Below are positions 17,056 to 26,263 of a stretch of DNA of 64,000 nucleotides, piece by piece. Each line of letters opens with the position of its first letter. Within the stretch, counting starts at the first letter, position 1. The notes below the pieces were generated by a model. It was not told where the DNA came from, did no database searches, and was given only the letters and a program-made list of their open reading frames with translations. A program made the translations under genes and the position numbers. Source of the DNA: Pseudomonas saponiphila (lineage in GTDB: Bacteria; Pseudomonadota; Gammaproteobacteria; Pseudomonadales; Pseudomonadaceae); NCBI RefSeq assembly GCF_900105185.1, contig NZ_FNTJ01000001.1, positions 1,537,501-1,601,500 of the forward strand, in the 5' to 3' direction.

Positions 17056-17787
17056 ATGAGCGTTACTGATACCACCAGCGGCCCGTCCCTCAAGGACGTA
17101 TTGGCCAACTCGTCAAAGAAAACCACCACCACTTCCAGTGCCGACGGCCTGGCGGCCGCGACCAACAGCGCCACTGGCAAGCAGTCCCTGGGCAAGGATG
17201 CGTTCCTCAAGCTGCTGGTGACCCAGCTGAACAACCAGAACCCGCTGGATCCTCAGGACAACAGTGCGTTCGTTGCCCAGCTGGCGCAGTTCTCCACCTT
17301 GGAAGGGATTACCACCCTCAATACCTCGGTGAACTCCATCACTGGCAACTACAAGTCGTCTCAGGCATTGCAGGCTTCGTCCCTGGTGGGGCGTTCGGTG
17401 ATCGTGCAGACCGGCTCTACCCAGGTCGACACCAGCAAGAGCATGACTGGCTCGGTCACCGTGCCTTCCAGCGTTAGTTCGGTCACCGTGACCATCACCG
17501 ATAAGAACGGCAACACCGTCAAGACCATCGACATGGGCAGCCAGAAGGCCGGCAACGCCAGCTTTGTCTGGGAGGGCACCAAGACCGACGGCACCAAGGC
17601 GGATCCGGGCAGCTACAGCTTCAAGGCCAGCACCACCATCGACGGCAAGGGCACTGATCTGATCACCTACCTGCCGGCGACGGTCAACAGTGTGACGATC
17701 AGCCAGACCGGCGGCGAGTTGATGTTGAACCTTGCCGGCATGACCAGCCCGATTGGCCTGTCCAAAGTACAAACCATTGGTATCTAG
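17056..17787 (+). CDS. flgD: Flagellar hook capping protein FlgD
   Basis: A 243-aa hook scaffolding/capping protein. The N-terminal region contains the conserved GKDAFLKLLVTQLNNQNPLD segment (about 44-63); a FlgD Ig-like/tudor region follows, and the C-terminus ends in GLSKVQTIGI. FlgD caps the growing hook and is removed once the hook is complete. It lies 15 bp after flgC and 29 bp before flgE. Confidence 0.96.
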   Translation: MSVTDTTSGPSLKDVLANSSKKTTTTSSADGLAAATNSATGKQSLGKDAFLKLLVTQLNNQNPLDPQDNSAFVAQLAQFSTLEGITTLNTSVNSITGNYKSSQALQASSLVGRSVIVQTGSTQVDTSKSMTGSVTVPSSVSSVTVTITDKNGNTVKTIDMGSQKAGNASFVWEGTKTDGTKADPGSYSFKASTTIDGKGTDLITYLPATVNSVTISQTGGELMLNLAGMTSPIGLSKVQTIGI

Positions 17788-17816
17788 AGCCGACTAACCG
17801 GCAAAAGGAGAGGAAT

Positions 17817-19160
17817 ATGTCTTTCAATATCGGCCTTAGCGGTCTCTATGCTGCCAACAAACAGCTGGACGTTACCGGCAACAACATCGCCAACGTCGCT
17901 ACCACCGGCTTCAAATCCTCCCGCGCGGAGTTCGCCGACGTCTATTCGGCCACCAAGCTCGGCAGCGGCACCCAGGTGATTGGTAACGGCGTGCGCCTGG
18001 CCAACGTTTCCCAGCAGTTCACCAACGGTGATATCAACAACACCGGCAACGTGCTGGACATGGGCATCCAGGGCCAGGGTTTCTTCGTGCTGAGCACCAA
18101 CGGCTCCCTGACCTACACCCGTGCCGGTACCTTCAAGACCGACAAGGATGGCTTCATCACCAACAGTGATGGCACTGCACGCCTGCAAGGTTATGCCGTG
18201 GATGCCAATGGCAAGATCATCAACGGTGTATTGACTGACCTGCGGATCGACACCTCGAACCTGGCGCCCAAGCCGACCGATTCGATTTCCTCGACCATCA
18301 ACCTGAACTCCAACGCTGACCCGATCAATGTTGCTTCGACCGCGCCGGCCTACGTGTTCAATCCGACCGATAACACCACCTACACCAAGCAGTTCAGCAC
18401 GCCTGTGTATGACACCCAGGGCAACAAGCACGTCATGGATCAGTACATGATCAAGACGCCGAATGCTAACGAATGGCAGACCTACACCCTGATCGATGGT
18501 CGCAACCCGGATGGCACCGCGTTCAGCATGGCCAGCCAGTCGCCGATCACCATCAAGTTCGACTCGTCGGGCAAGCTCAGTTCCATTACCCCGCCCGCTG
18601 CGCCCGGGACTACGCCGTACACCATTACCGGTAACAGCATTGTCATGTCGGCCACAGCCTGGACTCCGGGTACCGTCACCAATGGCGTCTTCACTCCTAA
18701 CGGTGCCAAGCCTGCGCCGAACGGTGTCAGCATCGACATGACCAAAACCGGTTCGGTGTTTGGCGAAACCACCCGCTCGGTGATCGCGCAGAACGGTTAC
18801 TCCACTGGCCAGATCTCCAGCCTGACCATCGACGGTACTGGCGTGATGCTGGCCAACTTCAGCAACGAGCAGACCAAGCCGATCGGCCAGATCTCCCTGG
18901 CCAGCTTCACCAACGAGCAAGGCTTGCAGCCGGTAGGCGGCACCCAGTGGAAAGAGACTTACTCGTCCGGTATTCCAGGTTATGACGCGCCGAAGACCGG
19001 TACCCTGGGTGCGGTAGTGTCCAACTCCCTGGAAGAGTCCAACGTCAACCTGACCAACGAACTGGTGAACCTGATCAAGGCCCAGAGCAACTATCAGGCG
19101 AACGCCAAGACCATCTCCACCCAGAGCACCATCATGCAGACCATCATCCAGATGACCTGA
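17817..19160 (+). CDS. flgE: Flagellar hook protein FlgE
   Basis: A 447-aa hook subunit. It shows the N-terminal axial motif (GLSGLYAANKQLDVTGNNIA), central variable D1/D2 domains rich in Thr/Ser/Asn, and the C-terminal helix (LTNELVNLIKAQSNYQANAK). A strong AAAGGAGAGG site lies before the ATG. It ends the operon here: a terminator follows, and no flgF-flgL genes are present downstream in this window. Confidence 0.96.
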   Translation: MSFNIGLSGLYAANKQLDVTGNNIANVATTGFKSSRAEFADVYSATKLGSGTQVIGNGVRLANVSQQFTNGDINNTGNVLDMGIQGQGFFVLSTNGSLTYTRAGTFKTDKDGFITNSDGTARLQGYAVDANGKIINGVLTDLRIDTSNLAPKPTDSISSTINLNSNADPINVASTAPAYVFNPTDNTTYTKQFSTPVYDTQGNKHVMDQYMIKTPNANEWQTYTLIDGRNPDGTAFSMASQSPITIKFDSSGKLSSITPPAAPGTTPYTITGNSIVMSATAWTPGTVTNGVFTPNGAKPAPNGVSIDMTKTGSVFGETTRSVIAQNGYSTGQISSLTIDGTGVMLANFSNEQTKPIGQISLASFTNEQGLQPVGGTQWKETYSSGIPGYDAPKTGTLGAVVSNSLEESNVNLTNELVNLIKAQSNYQANAKTISTQSTIMQTIIQMT

Positions 19161-19184
19161 TGCGGGTTGGCTGACACGCTGTAC

Positions 19185-19212
19185 GAAAAGCCCCTCCTTG
19201 AGGGGCTTTTTT
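19185..19212 (+). terminator. flgBCDE intrinsic terminator
   Basis: AAAAGCCCCTC-CTT-GAGGGGCTTTTTT, a perfect stem with a T run, 24 bases after flgE. Confidence 0.95.
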
Positions 19213-19255
19213 GTGCCTGCTCGATGGCGCTGTTTACCCTGCAGGAGTCTCTGCC

Positions 19256-19282
19256 GTAGGAGCTGGCTTGCCAGCGAAGGCA
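19256..19282 (+). repeat. REP-like palindromic element
   Basis: GTAGGAGCTGGCTTGCCAGCGAAGG matches the widespread Pseudomonas REP pattern (GTAGGAGC-GGCTTGCC-GCGAA). It lies between the convergent flgE and nrdA genes, a typical extragenic location. Confidence 0.75.
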
Positions 19283-19357
19283 CTCTCTGAAGCAGTGCAA
19301 GGCTTCGGAGCTGTTCGCCGACAAGTCACTTCCTGCAACTGTGTCGCGGGCAAAAGA

Positions 19358-19392
19358 AAACCCCCGATAAACCGGAGGTCTATCGGGGGTTG
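19358..19392 (-). terminator. nrdA intrinsic terminator
   Basis: AACCCCCGATA and TATCGGGGGTT form an 11-bp stem around a short loop. On the minus strand it is followed by TTTTCTTTT, about 35 bases after the nrdA stop. Confidence 0.85.
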
Positions 19393-19425
19393 TTGCAGGT
19401 GCCCTAGAGCACCTGTCAGCTCAGC

Positions 19426-22317
19426 TTATTGGCAAGCTTCGCAATCCGGCTCGTCGATGGCGCAAGCCTTCGGCACTGGAGCAGGACCGGCCGGAGCGGC
19501 CAGGACCGAGTCGTCACCGTGGTTGCCGCCGCTGGAAACAGCGTTCAGCTTGCCGGTGTTGATGGTCGACTTCTCGGTGCTGGTGGCGGCCAGGGCGCGG
19601 AGGTAGTAAGTGGTTTTCAGGCCACGGTACCAAGCCATGCGGTAGGTCACGTCGAGCTTCTTGCCCGAGGCGCCGGCGATGTACAGGTTCAGCGACTGAG
19701 CCTGGTCGATCCACTTCTGGCGCCGGCTGGCGGCGTCGACGATCCACTTGGTTTCCACTTCGAAGGCGGTAGCGTAGAGCTCCTTGAGCTCCTGCGGGAT
19801 GCGTTCGATCTGTTGCACCGAGCCGTCGTAGTACTTCAGATCGTTGATCATCACCGAGTCCCACAGGCCACGAGCTTTCAGGTCGCGAACCAGGTACGGG
19901 TTGATCACGGTGAATTCGCCCGACAGATTCGACTTCACATACAGGTTCTGATAGGTCGGCTCGATCGACTGCGACACGCCGGTGATGTTGGCGATGGTCG
20001 CGGTCGGTGCGATGGCCATGATGTTGGAGTTACGAATGCCTTTCTGCACGCGGGCACGAACCGGTGCCCAGTCCAGGGTTTCGTTGAGGTCCACATCGAT
20101 GTACTTCTGGCCACGGGCCTCGATCAGGATTTGTTGCGAATCCAGCGGCAGGATGCCCTTGGACCACAGCGAACCCTGGAAGGTCTCGTAGGCGCCGCGC
20201 TCGTCGGCCAGGTCGCAGGAAGCCTGGATCGCGTAGTAGCTGACCGCTTCCATGGACTTGTCGGCGAACTCGACGGCCGCGTCGGAACCGTAGGCGATGT
20301 GCTGCAGGTACAGAGCGTCCTGGAAGCCCATGATGCCCAGGCCTACTGGACGGTGCTTGAAGTTGGAGTTCTTCGCTTGCGGCACCGAGTAGTAGTTGAT
20401 GTCGATCACGTTGTCGAGCATGCGCACGGCGGTGTTCACGGTGCGTTGCAGCTTGGCGGTGTCGAGCTTGCCGTCCTTGATGTGGTTCGGCAGGTTGATC
20501 GAGCCCAGGTTGCAGACCGCGATCTCGTCCTTGTTGGTGTTCAAGGTGATCTCGGTGCACAGGTTCGAGCTGTGGACCACGCCCACGTGCTGCTGTGGGC
20601 TGCGCAGGTTGCATGGGTCCTTGAAGGTCAGCCATGGGTGGCCGGTTTCGAACAGCATGGACAGCATCTTGCGCCACAGGTCTTTGGCCTGGACGGTCTT
20701 GAACAGCTTGATCTTGTTGTATTCGGTCAGGGCTTCGTAGTACTCGTAGCGCTCTTCGAAGGCCTTGCCGGTCAGATCGTGGAGGTCCGGCACTTCCGAT
20801 GGCGAGAACAGGGTCCACTTGCCGTCATCGAAGACGCGCTTCATGAACAGGTCGGGGATCCAGTTGGCGGTGTTCATGTCGTGGGTACGACGGCGATCAT
20901 CACCGGTGTTCTTGCGCAGCTCGATGAACTCTTCGATGTCCATGTGCCAGGTTTCCAGGTAGGCACACACGGCGCCCTTGCGCTTGCCACCCTGGTTCAC
21001 GGCTACGGCGGTGTCGTTGACCACTTTGAGGAACGGCACGACGCCCTGGGACTTGCCGTTGGTGCCCTTGATGTACGAGCCCAGTGCACGGACCGGCGTC
21101 CAGTCGTTACCCAGGCCGCCGGCGAATTTCGACAGCATGGCGTTGTCGTGGATGGCGCCGTAGATGCCCGACAGGTCGTCCGGAACGGTGGTCAGGTAGC
21201 AGCTCGACAGTTGTGGACGCAGGGTACCGGCGTTGAACAGAGTCGGAGTCGAAGCCATGTAGTCGAAGGACGACAGCAGGTTGTAGAACTCGATGGCGCG
21301 GTCTTCACGCTGCTTCTCTTCGATCGCCAGGCCCATGGCCACGCGCATGAAGAAGATTTGTGGCAGTTCGAAGCGGATACCGTCCTTGTGGATGAAGTAA
21401 CGGTCGTACAGGGTCTGCAGGCCCAGGTAGGTGAACTGCTGGTCGCGCTCGTGGTTGATCGCCTTGCCGAGTTTTTCCAGGTCGAATTCAGCCAGTACCG
21501 GGTTCAGCAGTTCGAACTCGATACCCTTGGCGACGTAGGCTGGCAGCGCCTTGGCGTACAGGTCGGCCATTTCGTGGTGGGTGGCGCTTTCGGCGACTCC
21601 GAGGAAGCCCAGGCCTTCGGCACGCAGGGTGTCCATCAGCAGGCGGGCGGTGACGAACGAGTAGTTCGGCTCGCGCTCCACCAGGGTACGGGCGGTCATC
21701 ACCAGGGCGGTGTTGACGTCTTTCAGGGCTACGCCGTCGTAGAGGTTCTTCAGGGTTTCGCGCTGGATCAGGTCGCCATCGACTTCTTCCAGGCCTTCGC
21801 AGGCTTCGCTGACGATGGTGTTCAGGCGACCCATGTCCAGGGGCGCGAGGCTGCCATCGGTGCGGGTGATGCGGATCGAAGGGTGGGCTTGTACCGGCTC
21901 TTCGGTGGTGGAGCGGGTAGCACGTTCCTTGGCGCGGGAGTCGCGGTAGATCACGTAGTCGCGGGCGACTTTCTGCTCGCCGGCGCGCATCAGGGCCAGT
22001 TCGACCTGATCCTGGATTTCTTCGATGTGGATGGTGCCGCCCGAAGGCATGCGACGCTTGAAGGTCGCGGTGACCTGCTCGGTCAGGCGCGCCACGGTGT
22101 CGTGGATTCGCGACGAGGCAGCGGCGGTGCCGCCTTCAACTGCGAGGAACGCTTTGGTGATCGCGACGGTGATCTTGTCGTCGGTGTAAGGAACGACAGT
22201 GCCGTTACGCTTGATCACGCGCAATTGGCCAGGTGCGGTAGCAGACAGATCCTGAATGGAATCGGCGGCCTGCGGCGCATTGGCCTGCGAGTTCTCGCGA
22301 GTTGTGTCGGTTTGCAT
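19426..22317 (-). CDS. nrdA: Class Ia ribonucleoside-diphosphate reductase alpha subunit
   Basis: A 963-aa large subunit that reduces ribonucleoside diphosphates, needing the NrdB radical subunit. Two consecutive ATP-cone domains are visible at about 33-125 and 148-225, a double cone known for Pseudomonas NrdA. The catalytic barrel shows the redox and radical cysteines in LSSCYLTT, NLCTEITLNT and AVCNLGSINL. The C-terminal tail has a redox Cys pair (CEAC). The start at 22317 follows GGAG by six bases; an ATG four codons upstream is less well placed. No nrdB is found next to it in this window, and a terminator follows. Confidence 0.96.
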   Translation of the reverse strand: MQTDTTRENSQANAPQAADSIQDLSATAPGQLRVIKRNGTVVPYTDDKITVAITKAFLAVEGGTAAASSRIHDTVARLTEQVTATFKRRMPSGGTIHIEEIQDQVELALMRAGEQKVARDYVIYRDSRAKERATRSTTEEPVQAHPSIRITRTDGSLAPLDMGRLNTIVSEACEGLEEVDGDLIQRETLKNLYDGVALKDVNTALVMTARTLVEREPNYSFVTARLLMDTLRAEGLGFLGVAESATHHEMADLYAKALPAYVAKGIEFELLNPVLAEFDLEKLGKAINHERDQQFTYLGLQTLYDRYFIHKDGIRFELPQIFFMRVAMGLAIEEKQREDRAIEFYNLLSSFDYMASTPTLFNAGTLRPQLSSCYLTTVPDDLSGIYGAIHDNAMLSKFAGGLGNDWTPVRALGSYIKGTNGKSQGVVPFLKVVNDTAVAVNQGGKRKGAVCAYLETWHMDIEEFIELRKNTGDDRRRTHDMNTANWIPDLFMKRVFDDGKWTLFSPSEVPDLHDLTGKAFEERYEYYEALTEYNKIKLFKTVQAKDLWRKMLSMLFETGHPWLTFKDPCNLRSPQQHVGVVHSSNLCTEITLNTNKDEIAVCNLGSINLPNHIKDGKLDTAKLQRTVNTAVRMLDNVIDINYYSVPQAKNSNFKHRPVGLGIMGFQDALYLQHIAYGSDAAVEFADKSMEAVSYYAIQASCDLADERGAYETFQGSLWSKGILPLDSQQILIEARGQKYIDVDLNETLDWAPVRARVQKGIRNSNIMAIAPTATIANITGVSQSIEPTYQNLYVKSNLSGEFTVINPYLVRDLKARGLWDSVMINDLKYYDGSVQQIERIPQELKELYATAFEVETKWIVDAASRRQKWIDQAQSLNLYIAGASGKKLDVTYRMAWYRGLKTTYYLRALAATSTEKSTINTGKLNAVSSGGNHGDDSVLAAPAGPAPVPKACAIDEPDCEACQ

Positions 22318-22346
22318 GGGTGTCTCCACGTTCTCTATGTTTGTTT

Positions 22347-22365
22347 GGGCACCGTTTGGGTGCCC
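22347..22365 (-). other. Leader hairpin upstream of nrdA
   Basis: GGGCACC-GTTTG-GGTGCCC gives a perfect 7-bp stem about 30 bases before the nrdA start codon. It has no T tract, so it is not a terminator; it could affect mRNA stability or translation. Confidence 0.4.
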
Positions 22366-22651
22366 ACCGTTCCGTCCTGAAGCACTACATCCGGTTGAGG
22401 CCGGGCATAACGACTTCGGGACAGTTCAGGAAGGGGGCTATAGGCGCCGCTTCCATGCCGAAGTCATGGGTGGCGAGCCGGGGCTCGGCACCTTGTTCCT
22501 GGTGGGTGACAGTCTGGTTGCTGCAACACCCGTACCGCTTTCTCCTGGACAAGGTGGAAAACGGTGCCATCCGCACGCGCGGTGTTGGTCTTCTGAATTA
22601 GCGATTGGTTCCACCAAACGGGGCAAGAAAAGGGCTTGAGTTTCTCGTCTG

Positions 22652-22692
22652 TATTGTGTTTGGTTTTTTGAGCAAAACCCTAGATATAGGGA
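22652..22692 (-). promoter_or_regulatory. Candidate NrdR boxes upstream of nrdA
   Basis: ACCCTAGATATAGGGA (22677-22692) agrees with the 16-bp NrdR box ACACWATATATWGTGT at about 12 positions and is nearly palindromic. TATTGTGT (22652-22659) equals the right half of the same consensus. The two centres are about 33 bp apart, close to the three helical turns usual for paired NrdR boxes. Confidence 0.5.
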
Positions 22693-22750
22693 TTTTTGGC
22701 CGTCGGGCTACAAGATAATGCGTTTTGGGGGCTGTTTGCAACGTACAGCC

Positions 22751-22759
22751 TGTGGATAA
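22751..22759 (-). promoter_or_regulatory. DnaA box upstream of nrdA
   Basis: TGTGGATAA is the exact complement of the high-affinity DnaA box TTATCCACA. In E. coli, DnaA regulates nrdAB. A 9-bp match alone can occur by chance, but this one sits in the nrdA regulatory region. Confidence 0.5.
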
Positions 22760-23072
22760 GGTTGTGCGTAAATTGTGTATGGGCTGGGTAAAACTCACGC
22801 AGCCCGCAGTCCTAGTGCATGCAACCGTTTGTCACTGTTTTTTACCGTTGAAAATTGCCTTGGGCGGATTTTTGCGGGCGCGAACCCTATCACAAAAAAT
22901 CGCCCTGACCGAGTCGTTTTAGTCGCTTGTATGGGGGCGCATGCCGGTTGCTACAATCCGCCGCGATCCATGCAGCGACGGCTGCGTTTTCCACGACAAG
23001 TTATCCGCCTTTTTCATGACAAAAAGACGGGTGTCTTGTTTCCAATGAGTGCTGGCAATAAAGAGGTCGAGC

Positions 23073-23795
23073 GTGGAGCAAGAAGCCTGGCAAGTACTGA
23101 TTGTCGAGGATGACCAGCGTCTGGCTGAGTTGACCCGTGAATATCTGGAGAGCAACGGCCTGCAGGTGGCGATCGAAGGCAATGGCGCCCTGGCTGCCGA
23201 CAGGATCATCGCCGAGCAGCCGGACCTGGTGATCCTCGACCTGATGCTGCCCGGCGAGGACGGTCTGAGCATCTGTCGCAAGGTCCGGGATCGCTACGAT
23301 GGACCGATCCTCATGCTCACCGCCCGCACCGATGACATGGATCAGGTCATGGGGCTGGACCTGGGCGCTGATGACTACGTGTGCAAGCCCGTGCGCCCCC
23401 GTCTGTTGCTGGCCAGGATCCAGGCTCTGCTGCGGCGCAGCGAGACGCCTGAGCCCGCTCCAGAAAAAAGCCGGCGCCTGCGCTTCGGACCTTTGGTGGT
23501 GGACAGCGCCCTGCGCGAAGCCTGGCTGAGCGACGTGGGCATCGAGTTGACCAGCGCCGAATTCGATCTGCTGTGGCTGCTGGTGGTGAATGCCGGGCGG
23601 ATCCTGTCCCGCGAGGAAATCTTCACCGCTTTGCGGGGAATCGGCTATGACGGCCAGGACCGCTCCATCGACGTGCGCATCTCGCGCATCCGTCCCAAGA
23701 TCGGCGATGACCCGGAGCACCCGCGGCTGATCAAGACCATTCGCAGCAAGGGTTATCTGTTCGTCCCCGAAGCCGCCGCCGACATGCCCTTGTGA
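23073..23795 (+). CDS. OmpR-family response regulator, RstA-like
   Basis: A 240-aa regulator with a receiver (VLIVEDDQRLAEL; phospho-acceptor D56 in VILDLMLPGEDG) and a C-terminal winged-helix DNA-binding domain (about 135-235, ending SKGYLFVPEAA). The start codon is GTG at 23073, with AAGAGG and six bases spacing. Its last codons overlap the GTG start of the kinase gene. It resembles E. coli RstA and a Pseudomonas regulator that sits beside nrdA; its targets cannot be read here. Confidence 0.9.
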   Translation: MEQEAWQVLIVEDDQRLAELTREYLESNGLQVAIEGNGALAADRIIAEQPDLVILDLMLPGEDGLSICRKVRDRYDGPILMLTARTDDMDQVMGLDLGADDYVCKPVRPRLLLARIQALLRRSETPEPAPEKSRRLRFGPLVVDSALREAWLSDVGIELTSAEFDLLWLLVVNAGRILSREEIFTALRGIGYDGQDRSIDVRISRIRPKIGDDPEHPRLIKTIRSKGYLFVPEAAADMPL

Positions 23796-25402
23796 ACTCG
23801 ATCTTCCTGCGGATCTATGGCGGCATGTGTGCCGCGCTGATTCTGGTGGCGCTGCTGGGGGTGCTGGCCCTGCATCTGCTCAACGAAGTGCGCAGCGAGC
23901 AGTACCGCGAACGCCTGGCCCACGGCACCTTCTCGCTGATGGCGGACAATCTGCAGCCGATGAGCGAGATCGAGCGTCGCCGGGCCTTGCTGGTGTGGCA
24001 GCGCTTGCTGGGCATTCCCCTGAGTTTGAAGACGTTCAACCAGACCGATCTGGACAGCAGCCAGCGTGGCCGGGTGCTGCGCGGGCAGGCACTGGTGGAG
24101 CAGACCGGCCCCTTTGCGGCCCGGGTCTACCGCCTGGTCAGCGAGCAGGAGCAGTTGCTGCTCAGTGCCGAAGTGCAGCAGATCAGTGAACAACTGGCTC
24201 GGGCCACCATCTACCTGCTGGCGGACGAGCTGGTGCGCTACCCGGTGGCCGAGCAGCCGCAGCGTCTGGCGGCACTCAAGCAGGCCAAGGGGTTTGGCTT
24301 CGACATGCACCTGGCGACCCTGGATGCCGCGGATATGGATGAGGACCAGCGCCGCCGGGTGGCCGAGGGCGATACGGTGATGGCCCTGGGCAAGGGCGGC
24401 GACTCGATCCGGGTCTTCGCCGGTCTGGTGGGCACGCCCTGGGTGCTGGAAATCGGTCCCCTGTACCAGATGAACCCTTATCCGCCGCAATGGCTGGTGC
24501 TGATTGCCGTGCTCGGGCTGAGCCTGATCGGGCTGATCGTCTATCTGCTGGTGCGCCAGTTGGAGCGGCGCCTCAGCGGCCTGGAGTCGGCGGCCACGCG
24601 GATTGCCAAGGGCAGCCTGGAAACCCGGGTGCCGGCCCGGGGCGCGGATTCGGTGGGGCGTCTGGCGGCCGCCTTCAATGGCATGGCCGAACACCTGCAA
24701 AGGTTGCTGGCGATCCAGCGTGAACTGGTGCGGGCGGTGTCCCACGAGTTGCGTACCCCGGTGGCGCGCCTGCGTTTCGGCCTGGAGATGATCGCTTCGG
24801 CGAGCACCGACCAGGCTCGGCAAAAGTACCTGGACGGCATGGACAGCGATATTCAGGACCTCGATCGACTGGTGGACGAGATGCTCACCTATGCCCGTCT
24901 GGAGCAGGGCTCGCCGGCGCTGAACTTCCAGCGCATCGACCTTGATGCCCTGATCAATCAGGTGATCGACGAGCTGGCGCCGTTGCGGGCCAATCTCAAG
25001 GTCCATCGCGGCCTGTGCCTGTCTGCTGTCGAGTGCGATGGCGCCTGGGTCGAGGCCGAGCCGCGTTATCTGCACCGGGCGCTGCAGAATCTGGTGAGCA
25101 ACGCCATGCGCCACGCCCACTCCCAGGTGACCGTCAGTTATCAGGTGGGCCAGTTGCGTTGTCGGGTGGATGTGGAGGATGACGGGCCCGGTGTACCGGA
25201 AAGTGCCTGGGAAAAAATCTTCACACCGTTCCTGCGCCTGGACGACAGTCGGACCCGGGCTTCTGGCGGCCATGGACTGGGCCTGTCCATCGTGCGGCGG
25301 ATCATTCACTGGCACGACGGTCGGGCCCTGATCAGCAAGAGCAACAGTCTCGGGGGCGCCTGCTTCAGCTTGAGCTGGCCGCGGCATCAGGAGCCCCGTT
25401 GA
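23792..25402 (+). CDS. Sensor histidine kinase, RstB-like
   Basis: A 536-aa inner-membrane kinase. Membrane segments are at about 10-29 and 234-254, enclosing a 200-residue periplasmic sensor domain. A HAMP linker (255-308), HisKA with H318 (VSHELRTPVARLRF) and HATPase_c (DDGPGVPE, GGHGLGLSIV) follow. The GTG start overlaps the stop of the regulator gene by 4 bp. It is convergent with the transferase gene, 13 bp apart, with no terminator between. Confidence 0.9.
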   Translation: MNSIFLRIYGGMCAALILVALLGVLALHLLNEVRSEQYRERLAHGTFSLMADNLQPMSEIERRRALLVWQRLLGIPLSLKTFNQTDLDSSQRGRVLRGQALVEQTGPFAARVYRLVSEQEQLLLSAEVQQISEQLARATIYLLADELVRYPVAEQPQRLAALKQAKGFGFDMHLATLDAADMDEDQRRRVAEGDTVMALGKGGDSIRVFAGLVGTPWVLEIGPLYQMNPYPPQWLVLIAVLGLSLIGLIVYLLVRQLERRLSGLESAATRIAKGSLETRVPARGADSVGRLAAAFNGMAEHLQRLLAIQRELVRAVSHELRTPVARLRFGLEMIASASTDQARQKYLDGMDSDIQDLDRLVDEMLTYARLEQGSPALNFQRIDLDALINQVIDELAPLRANLKVHRGLCLSAVECDGAWVEAEPRYLHRALQNLVSNAMRHAHSQVTVSYQVGQLRCRVDVEDDGPGVPESAWEKIFTPFLRLDDSRTRASGGHGLGLSIVRRIIHWHDGRALISKSNSLGGACFSLSWPRHQEPR

Positions 25403-25415
25403 GGCATGAGGGCGT

Positions 25416-26141
25416 TCAGGGCTTGATGGCGACCAGGCTCAGCAACTGATCCGCCTCGACGACGAACTGTCCCAGCAGTTCGCGGCCGTGGTGCCATTCC
25501 TCGGACAGGTCGGTAAGCAGGCGCATGCGCACCTGGCCCGTCGGCGACCACTCCAGCACTTCGGCATGTTCGAAATAGAAGCTCTTGTGCACCAAGGGGT
25601 ACAGGGCCTTGTACAGGCTTTCCTTGATCGAGAAGGTCAGGGTCACGACCAGGGCGTGCTGCTCGGCCGGCAAGCGGTCGCGACGCAACAGCTCCGCCGG
25701 GGTGAGGATCTGCTCGGCCAGATTGGCGGCACGTTCGTCGCTGAGCAGCTTTTCCAGATCCATGCCCAGGGCTCGCCAGTGCTGCTTGTCGGCGACGATG
25801 GCGGCGGCTCGTCCGGTGCTGTGGGTGATCGAGCCACAGATATGCTCGGGCCAGACCGGTGCCCGGTCGGCGCCGATCGGCGGGACCCAGTCCAGTTGTT
25901 GCAGTTGACGCAGAGCCTCCCGGGCACACAAGCGCCCGGCGAGGAACTCGGCCTGGCGCTTGGCTACCGAGCGCTGGATGCTGGGCGGTGCGGGAATGCC
26001 GCTGCGCTGGAAGTCGTCCGCAGCCAACTGCCCGGGGTCGAACCGGGTGCTCAGCCAGCGGGTGTGGGGCAAGGCTTCCGGCAAGGGCCAGGAGGCCTGT
26101 GGTGGAGTGCAGCAGAGGGGGAGAGAGGGGAGTGCATTCAT
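25416..26141 (-). CDS. pcpS: 4'-phosphopantetheinyl transferase PcpS-like
   Basis: A 241-aa EntD/Sfp-type transferase that moves phosphopantetheine from CoA to carrier proteins. Catalytic motifs are visible: GMDLE (D128, E130) and KESLYKALY (173-181). P. aeruginosa PcpS is of similar length and serves both fatty acid and secondary metabolite carrier proteins; Pseudomonas normally lacks AcpS, so the gene is probably essential. The start at 26141 matches the family N-terminus; the open frame continues 37 codons upstream without family sequence. Confidence 0.9.
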   Translation of the reverse strand: MNALPSLPLCCTPPQASWPLPEALPHTRWLSTRFDPGQLAADDFQRSGIPAPPSIQRSVAKRQAEFLAGRLCAREALRQLQQLDWVPPIGADRAPVWPEHICGSITHSTGRAAAIVADKQHWRALGMDLEKLLSDERAANLAEQILTPAELLRRDRLPAEQHALVVTLTFSIKESLYKALYPLVHKSFYFEHAEVLEWSPTGQVRMRLLTDLSEEWHHGRELLGQFVVEADQLLSLVAIKP

Positions 26142-26263
26142 GGCCGCTAGTTTGCCGGTTTGACGGGTTCGAGGGTAGCGCTGCGTGGTGCCGAGCGCGG
26201 GGGTGGAGCTCTGTGCGGGAAGCTTGATGGGGTTAAAAACCGGTAAAAACACTCATGTGGCTC

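Larger units (their letters stand above)
22318..23072. other. Long divergent regulatory region between nrdA and the rstA-like gene
   Basis: About 750 bases with lower GC in the centre and no supported gene. It contains a leader hairpin, an NrdR-like palindrome and a DnaA box (listed separately) and must hold both divergent promoters. Confidence 0.6.

Noticed and set aside
22365..22376. AlgR-like site in the nrdA leader (ACCGTTCCGTC)
   Set aside because: It carries an extra C compared with the CCGTTCGTC core, so it is not a real match.
19429..22380. 983-codon plus-strand open frame
   Set aside because: It mirrors nrdA on the opposite strand. nrdA is unmistakable from its catalytic motifs.
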